Position numbers and translations under genes: made by a program. Source: Aliiroseovarius sp. F20344 (GTDB lineage: Bacteria > Pseudomonadota > Alphaproteobacteria > Rhodobacterales > Rhodobacteraceae). From it: a DNA stretch of 64,000 bases. The DNA lies in assembly GCF_023016155.1 (NCBI RefSeq), contig NZ_JALKBG010000006.1, positions 558,001-622,000 on the forward strand, read 5' to 3'. Shown here in pieces: positions 59,506-64,000 of this stretch. The stretch's first letter is position 1. The number at the start of each line of letters is the position of its first letter. The notes below the pieces were generated by a model that worked only from the letters and a program-made list of their open reading frames with translations, was not told where the DNA came from and ran no database searches.

Positions 59506-60714
59506 ATGATCCTAACTGATACAAAGAACCAAGACGGCCTGCCGCGGTATTTCGCGCAGGTCTTTGATGTTGCAAAGCGAATGAACAAAGGCCGATTGGA
59601 CTTTGTTATGCCTGATGGTCGTCGGTTTCGTGCCGAAGGTGCCGCGCCAGGATATGTGGCCGAACTTCATGTTCACGACCCAGACGTGTTTGCGCGTTTG
59701 ATCCGCGAAGGTGATCTTGGATTTTGCGATGCGTATATCGAAGGTGACTGGTCGACACCCGACCTTCAGGCCTTTCTGGACCTTGTTCAGGACGACAATG
59801 ACATGGTCTATGACGGGTTTCCCGGTCAGATCTTCCTGCGCGCCTATGAACGTCTACGGCACGTCATGCGGGCGAACACGAAAAAACAGGCCAAGAAAAA
59901 TATCTCGCACCACTATGATCTTGGAAACGATTTCTATGGAATGTGGCTGGATGAAACGATGACGTACTCGTCCGCTCTGTTTCGTACAGGGCAGGAAAGC
60001 CTTGAGAAGGCGCAAGAAGAGAAATACGCCTCGATGATCGATGAAATGGGCGTTGGTCCGGGGGATCACGTGCTTGAAATAGGCTGTGGCTGGGGTGGCT
60101 TCGCCGAACACGCCGCGCGTAAAGGTATTCGGGTCACGGGGCTGACCATCAGTCAGGAGCAACATGATTTCGCAGTCGAACGTCTGCGACGCGCAGGGCT
60201 GTCTGATATGGTCGAGATCAAGCTTCAGGACTATCGCGATGAAACTGGACAATATGACGGGATCGCATCAATCGAGATGTTCGAAGCCGTGGGCGAGAAA
60301 TACTGGCCCATCTATTTTGAGACCGTCAAATCCTGCCTGAAACCGGGGGCGCAAGCGACGCTGCAAATTATTACCATCGCGGAACGCCGTTTTGCGGCCT
60401 ATCGCAAGGGCGTTGATTTTATTCAAAAATACATTTTTCCCGGTGGCATGTTGCCCTCAAAGACTGTGTTGCAGGATGAAGTCGCGCGGGCCGGGTTGGA
60501 TACGCGCAACCAGATCACGTTTGGTGAAAGCTATTCAGTAACCCTGCGACGGTGGTTTGATCGTTTCAACGGAAGCTGGGGGCGGATCGCAACCATGGGG
60601 TTCGATGACAGGTTCCGGCGGATGTGGAATTTCTATCTGACCTCCTGTGCGGCAGCGTTTCATTCTGGCAGTTGTGATGTTGTGCAATTGACCGTTGCGC
60701 GAAGAAACGGATAA
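59506..60714 (+). CDS. Cyclopropane-fatty-acyl-phospholipid synthase-family methyltransferase
   Basis: A 402-residue SAM-dependent enzyme of the CFA synthase family. The N-terminal domain (about 1-115, AELHVHDPDVFARLIREGDLGF) is followed by NISHHYDLGNDFYGMWLDETMTYSSA, the SAM motif HVLEIGCGWGGFAEHAA and VGEKYWPIYFETVKSCLKPGA. It methylenates or methylates the double bonds of membrane phospholipids. The start is the ATG at 59506 after GGGGGGAG; an upstream ATG at 59482 lacks this. The family in alphas includes both CFA synthases and UfaM/UfaO-like branched or furan-fatty-acid enzymes, so the product is not certain. Confidence 0.9.
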   Translation: MILTDTKNQDGLPRYFAQVFDVAKRMNKGRLDFVMPDGRRFRAEGAAPGYVAELHVHDPDVFARLIREGDLGFCDAYIEGDWSTPDLQAFLDLVQDDNDMVYDGFPGQIFLRAYERLRHVMRANTKKQAKKNISHHYDLGNDFYGMWLDETMTYSSALFRTGQESLEKAQEEKYASMIDEMGVGPGDHVLEIGCGWGGFAEHAARKGIRVTGLTISQEQHDFAVERLRRAGLSDMVEIKLQDYRDETGQYDGIASIEMFEAVGEKYWPIYFETVKSCLKPGAQATLQIITIAERRFAAYRKGVDFIQKYIFPGGMLPSKTVLQDEVARAGLDTRNQITFGESYSVTLRRWFDRFNGSWGRIATMGFDDRFRRMWNFYLTSCAAAFHSGSCDVVQLTVARRNG

Positions 60715-60811
60715 ACCCGCGAAAAAGTTGTGTTTTATGCCATAATATGGACATATGCGGTTCGTAACGATTAGCTAACCATCAGCACAGCCAGAAAGGC
60801 CCGAGAAGCAC

Positions 60812-61252
60812 ATGCCTACAGCCGCAAAACTGATTTCCGCTATCATTCTGGCTGTGATCGGATGGCTTTGCGCCGAAATGGTTAAGCCCTTAATGGAAGA
60901 AGGCCAGGAGTTGCCATATCTGTCGCCGACATGCGCGGCGGTGGGGTTCTTTGTTGGGTGGATGTATCTTGGCCCGCGGGCTGACAAAGGGCAGGGGTCG
61001 GTTGGTGCGAATGCCGGTACGACAATTCTTGTCCAAGTCATTGTCACACTTTTCATTTTTGCCTTTTCCGAGATGATCAGCAACTCATTGCGCAAACGCT
61101 ATGATGGGCCGATTGAGGCGCTGCAGGATATTTTCGTTATTGGGTATGAAACCGTTTTGGAGTTCACCACTGCTGAAATCGCTGCCACCGCCATTCTCGG
61201 GGGCTTTATTGCGTCAACAAGTGCATTTTACGCCGCCCGAAAATGGGGGTAG
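60812..61252 (+). CDS. trgA: TrgA family membrane protein (tellurite resistance)
   Basis: A 146-residue membrane protein with about four hydrophobic segments (KLISAIILAVIGWLCAEMV; TCAAVGFFVGWMYLG; LVQVIVTLFIFAFSEMI; ILGGFIASTSAFYAA). TrgA was found in Rhodobacter sphaeroides in the trgAB-cysK tellurite-resistance locus, and the same three genes lie here in a row. Mechanism is unknown. The call rests on both the pattern and the neighbourhood. Confidence 0.88.
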   Translation: MPTAAKLISAIILAVIGWLCAEMVKPLMEEGQELPYLSPTCAAVGFFVGWMYLGPRADKGQGSVGANAGTTILVQVIVTLFIFAFSEMISNSLRKRYDGPIEALQDIFVIGYETVLEFTTAEIAATAILGGFIASTSAFYAARKWG

Positions 61253-61297
61253 AGCGTTAGCACGCCATTTGCCGGCGGGTCGCGAAAAGGGTTTGCT

Positions 61298-62434
61298 GTG
61301 ACATCCATGTTTTTCTACGGCACCTTGTGTCATCGCCCACTTCTGGAAACAGTGCTTGGACCAGACAGTGTCAGCAGCATTCACGATGCAGTACTTTGTG
61401 CTCATAAGGTGAATTGGGTTGAAAATCAGCCGTTTCCGATGATTTCTTCAAGTGATCTGTCAAGCCAAGTTTCCGGAGTGTTGGCCGAAGATCTATCTGA
61501 CGAAGATGTCGCCCGCTTGAATTTTTATGAGGGTGGGTTCGACTATGCGCTGAAGAATGTTTCGGTTGAGGTCGATGAAGGTCGCAAGCCCGTCGACACT
61601 CAGGTTTATTTTCCTGCGCCGGGTTTGTGGAAACCGGGCGCGGTTTGGAGCCTTTCTGACTGGGAAATGCAGTTTGGCGAGATGACAGTTGAGGCCGCGA
61701 AAGAGGTTATGAGTTACTTTGGGGTGGTCTCGCCTGAGGTCATCGCCCAACGCTTCCCGATGATCCGCACTCGAGCTTCTAGCCGCATTCGCGCGCGCAA
61801 CGAACCTGTGCCCGCCACTTTGCGTGCAGATTATGGACCCAACGACATTGAAGTTTACGACAGTCGTCGCCCTTATGCGCAGTATTTCACGATGGAAGAG
61901 CGAGAGCTGTCTTTCCGCAAATACTCGGGCGATATGAGCGACGTTGTTGATCGTGCAGCCTTTGTTGGCGGCGATGCCGTTATTGTTTTGCCCTATGATC
62001 CGGTTCGTGACCGGGTTTTGGTGATCGAGCAATTCCGAATGGGACCGCAAATCCGCGGCGATGTGCGCCCATGGTTGTTGGAACCCATTGCGGGGCGCAT
62101 TGACGGCGGTGAAACACCCGAAGACAGCGCTCGTAGGGAAGCAATGGAAGAAGCCCGCCTGACCTTGGATCGTCTGATCCCTTTGACCGCGCATTACCCT
62201 AGCCCCGGTGCCAGCACCGAGTATTTCTATCCCTTTATCGCGTTGTGCGATTTGCCCGATGATGCCGGTGGAATAGCAGGGGTAGAGAACGAAGCCGAAG
62301 ACATTCGCAGCCACGTCATTTCTTTTGAACATCTGATGACGCTCGTCACCTCGGGTGAAGCGAATTGCGGCCCATTGATACTGGCGGCGTACTGGTTGGC
62401 TGCAAACCGACAGGATTTGCGCACGCATTCGTGA
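61298..62434 (+). CDS. trgB: TrgB family protein: GGCT-like plus Nudix hydrolase domains
   Basis: A 378-residue two-domain protein. The N-terminal part (about 1-170) opens with MFFYGTLCHRPLLETVLG, the gamma-glutamylcyclotransferase/AIG2-like YGTL signature; the C-terminal part (about 185-370) is a Nudix hydrolase with the box GRIDGGETPEDSARREAMEE (G-x5-E-x7-RExxEE), similar to ADP-ribose pyrophosphatases. In Rhodobacter sphaeroides trgB adds to tellurite resistance. Start GTG at 61298 has AAGGG at good distance; an ATG at 61307 is possible. It follows trgA and precedes cysK. Confidence 0.87.
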   Translation: MTSMFFYGTLCHRPLLETVLGPDSVSSIHDAVLCAHKVNWVENQPFPMISSSDLSSQVSGVLAEDLSDEDVARLNFYEGGFDYALKNVSVEVDEGRKPVDTQVYFPAPGLWKPGAVWSLSDWEMQFGEMTVEAAKEVMSYFGVVSPEVIAQRFPMIRTRASSRIRARNEPVPATLRADYGPNDIEVYDSRRPYAQYFTMEERELSFRKYSGDMSDVVDRAAFVGGDAVIVLPYDPVRDRVLVIEQFRMGPQIRGDVRPWLLEPIAGRIDGGETPEDSARREAMEEARLTLDRLIPLTAHYPSPGASTEYFYPFIALCDLPDDAGGIAGVENEAEDIRSHVISFEHLMTLVTSGEANCGPLILAAYWLAANRQDLRTHS

Positions 62435-62506
62435 TGCTCGGCCCTTGAACCGCCTATGCCCAAGTCCTACAGATGATAGGAACACTGCGTCACAAGGGGC
62501 TGAAAA

Positions 62507-63541
62507 ATGGACATCAAACGCGATCTCGAAGCCACGGTGGGAAACACTCCACTGATCCGCCTGAAAGCTGCTTCCGAAGCCACAGGCTGTGAGATCCTTG
62601 GCAAGGCTGAGTTCATGAATCCGGGTCAGTCCGTCAAAGACCGGGCAGCCCTGTTTATCATTCGTGATGCTGTGGCCCGTGGGGCGTTGAAGCCGGGGGG
62701 TACGATTGTTGAAGGGACGGCTGGAAACACCGGGATCGGACTTGCGCTGGTTGGTGCCTCGATGGGCTTCAAGACAGTAATTGTGATTCCGGAAACGCAG
62801 TCTGAAGAAAAGAAAGACATGATCCGTTTGGCCGGGGCAGAGCTGGTGCAAGTGCCCGCGGTTCCTTACAAAAACCCAAACAACTATGTTCACTACTCGC
62901 GCCGATTGGCAGAGAAGTTGAATGAAAGCGAACCCGCCGGGGCGATCTGGGCCAACCAGTTTGACAATGTTGCAAACCGTCAGGCGCATATCGAAGGCAC
63001 CGGGCCCGAGATTTGGGCGCAAACCGATGGCAGAGTGGATGGTTTCACCTGTGCCGTTGGATCAGGCGGTACGCTAGCCGGTGTCGGTATGGCGCTGCAG
63101 CCCAAAGGCGTGAAAGTGGCGTTGAGCGATCCGATGGGGTCGGGGCTTTATTCCCTTTATCAAACCGGTACGGCGGCAGCCGAAGGCGGTTCGATCACAG
63201 AAGGGATCGGGCAGGGGCGTATCACGGCCAATTTGGAAGGCTTCAAACCCGATATGGCGTTTCAAGTGTCAGATGACGAAGCACTGCCCGTGATCTATGA
63301 CCTGCTGCGCAATGAAGGGCTGTGCCTTGGCGGGTCGTCAGGGATCAACGTGGCTGGCGCCATGCGCATGGCGCGTGAAATGGGACCTGGCCACACGATT
63401 GTGACAGTGTTGTGCGACTACGGCACTCGATATCAATCGAAACTGTTCAACCCCGCCTTCCTTCGTGAAAAAGGGCTTCCAGTTCCTGAATGGTTGGATC
63501 GCGATCCTGCCTTTATGCCCGAAGTGTTCGAGGACAGCTGA
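62507..63541 (+). CDS. cysK: Cysteine synthase A
   Basis: A 344-residue O-acetylserine sulfhydrylase. The PLP lysine lies in NPGQSVKDRAA, the phosphate-binding loop is VEGTAGNTGIGLALV, and VGSGGTLAGVGMAL and GGSSGINVAGAM are typical. It makes cysteine from O-acetylserine and sulfide. In Rhodobacter sphaeroides cysK is the third gene of the trgAB locus and contributes to tellurite resistance. Its stop shares one base with the start of the mechanosensitive channel gene (63541). Confidence 0.95.
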   Translation: MDIKRDLEATVGNTPLIRLKAASEATGCEILGKAEFMNPGQSVKDRAALFIIRDAVARGALKPGGTIVEGTAGNTGIGLALVGASMGFKTVIVIPETQSEEKKDMIRLAGAELVQVPAVPYKNPNNYVHYSRRLAEKLNESEPAGAIWANQFDNVANRQAHIEGTGPEIWAQTDGRVDGFTCAVGSGGTLAGVGMALQPKGVKVALSDPMGSGLYSLYQTGTAAAEGGSITEGIGQGRITANLEGFKPDMAFQVSDDEALPVIYDLLRNEGLCLGGSSGINVAGAMRMAREMGPGHTIVTVLCDYGTRYQSKLFNPAFLREKGLPVPEWLDRDPAFMPEVFEDS

Positions 63542-64000
63542 TGACGAACGGGTTGCGACCGCGCATAGGTCAGAGCTTGCTTCGTGCAATCGGGCTTCTA
63601 GTGGCGAAGGTATTGCTGCTTGCCGCCCTTATGATGGTTCCTGCTCATGCGCAGGAAGCCGAAGTCACCGAAGACACCCCGGCATATATCCTAACGCCTG
63701 ATGGATTGCCTGATTACCTTGCGTGGTCACGCGTGGCCGAACGCGGTGAAAGGGTGCTTGAAATTGGTCGTGCTTCAGACAGCGCGTTAAGCGATCTTAG
63801 AGATGAGATTGCTGAGTGGCGCACGCTTTTCCTGTCTGCACAGGAAGAAAACTCGATCCGCATCAACACTTTGAAAACTCAGCTGGCGACGCTGGGTCCA
63901 GAGCCGGAAGACCCCGGAAGCGAACATGCCGCTGTGACGCATCGGCGGACGGAACTTGCCAGCGCTTTGGCCGAAGTGCAGGCCCCTGTCAAAAATGCGC
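63541..64000 (+). CDS. DUF3772/MscS-type mechanosensitive channel protein (3' truncated)
   Basis: The visible 153 codons encode a signal peptide (LLRAIGLLVAKVLLLAALMMVPAHA, shown in part, cleaved about residue 38), then YILTPDGLPDYLAWSRVAERGERVL and a long helical region (LSDLRDEIAEWRTLFLSAQEENSIRI) of the DUF3772 type that precedes the MscS channel in Rhodobacterales. The membrane part is outside the window. Its ATG overlaps the cysK stop by one base. The pore domain itself is not seen, so the MscS call is by family pattern. Confidence 0.75.
   Translation, partial: MTNGLRPRIGQSLLRAIGLLVAKVLLLAALMMVPAHAQEAEVTEDTPAYILTPDGLPDYLAWSRVAERGERVLEIGRASDSALSDLRDEIAEWRTLFLSAQEENSIRINTLKTQLATLGPEPEDPGSEHAAVTHRRTELASALAEVQAPVKNA

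Noticed and set aside
61493-63022. Long open frame antisense to trgB and cysK (509 codons, minus strand)
   Set aside because: It covers two recognised genes, and its translation has no recognisable domain.
1-64000. CRISPR arrays, insertion sequences, prophage, rRNA operons
   Set aside because: No regularly spaced long repeats, transposase or integrase motifs, capsid or tail genes, or rRNA sequence were recognised on either strand.

Overview
The window looks like a stretch of chromosome from a marine alphaproteobacterium of the Roseobacter group (Rhodobacterales). Evidence: a dmdA-acuI operon for dimethylsulfoniopropionate (DMSP), the trgA-trgB-cysK tellurite locus known from Rhodobacter, a fumC-DUF4169-ribbon-helix-helix-sspB neighbourhood, a circularly permuted two-piece tmRNA gene, and GC-rich coding with high density and many stop/start overlaps. 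The genus cannot be fixed from the sequence alone. No rRNA, CRISPR array, transposase, integrase or prophage gene is seen.

Layout. 1-5.5 kb: the end of an ECF sigma factor with a putative anti-sigma partner and a CpxP/ZraP-like sensor; a PleD-type diguanylate cyclase whose receiver domains lack the phospho-acceptor; a DUF3572 protein; a HAD phosphatase; and an H-NOX-like protein that lacks the heme histidine, coupled to an HNOBA-GGDEF cyclase. 5.5-13 kb: two identical tRNA-Glu(TTC) genes flank a DUF4403 protein, followed by the minus-strand run hom-glpX-isochorismatase-recJ. 13-18 kb: TetR regulator, dnaG, rpoD. 18-30 kb: yjbQ, dodecin, then the nrdR-ribD-ribE-ribB-ribH-nusB row, interrupted by an opposite-strand capsule export cassette (kpsS, Wza-like, kpsC) and a Tat-exported metallo-beta-lactamase-fold protein. 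30-39 kb: OpgB-like transferase, DksA/TraR zinc finger, Hint-domain protein, oligoendopeptidase F, YciI, PBP1A. 39-46 kb: RNase E with a long leader, TusA, CcdA, and a membrane hydrolase coupled to a cytochrome P450. 46-51.5 kb: RHH, DUF4169, fumC, sspB, chromate genes chrB-chrA, and permuted ssrA (tag ANDNKAPAMALAA).

51.5-57.3 kb is the most interesting metabolic block. A fatty acid desaturase and a GntR regulator are divergent from an operon DUF2182-DUF1326-dmdA-acuI-CdiI-like. DmdA demethylates DMSP and AcuI reduces acryloyl-CoA. Two TTGTC-N-GACA(A/T) sites lie in the divergent promoter, and a perfect LacI-style palindrome precedes the desaturase. 57.3-64 kb: Hsp20 with an FNR-type palindrome upstream, a class V aminotransferase, a cyclopropane-fatty-acid-synthase-like methyltransferase, trgA, trgB, cysK, and the start of a DUF3772/MscS channel.

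The best candidates for something undescribed are the heme-ligand-less H-NOX/HNOBA-GGDEF pair, the DUF2182-DUF1326 module and orphan immunity gene built into the DMSP operon, and the kpsC start codon sitting in the loop of an intrinsic-terminator-like hairpin. Assignments come from reading translated sequences and recalled family motifs; no database search was run.
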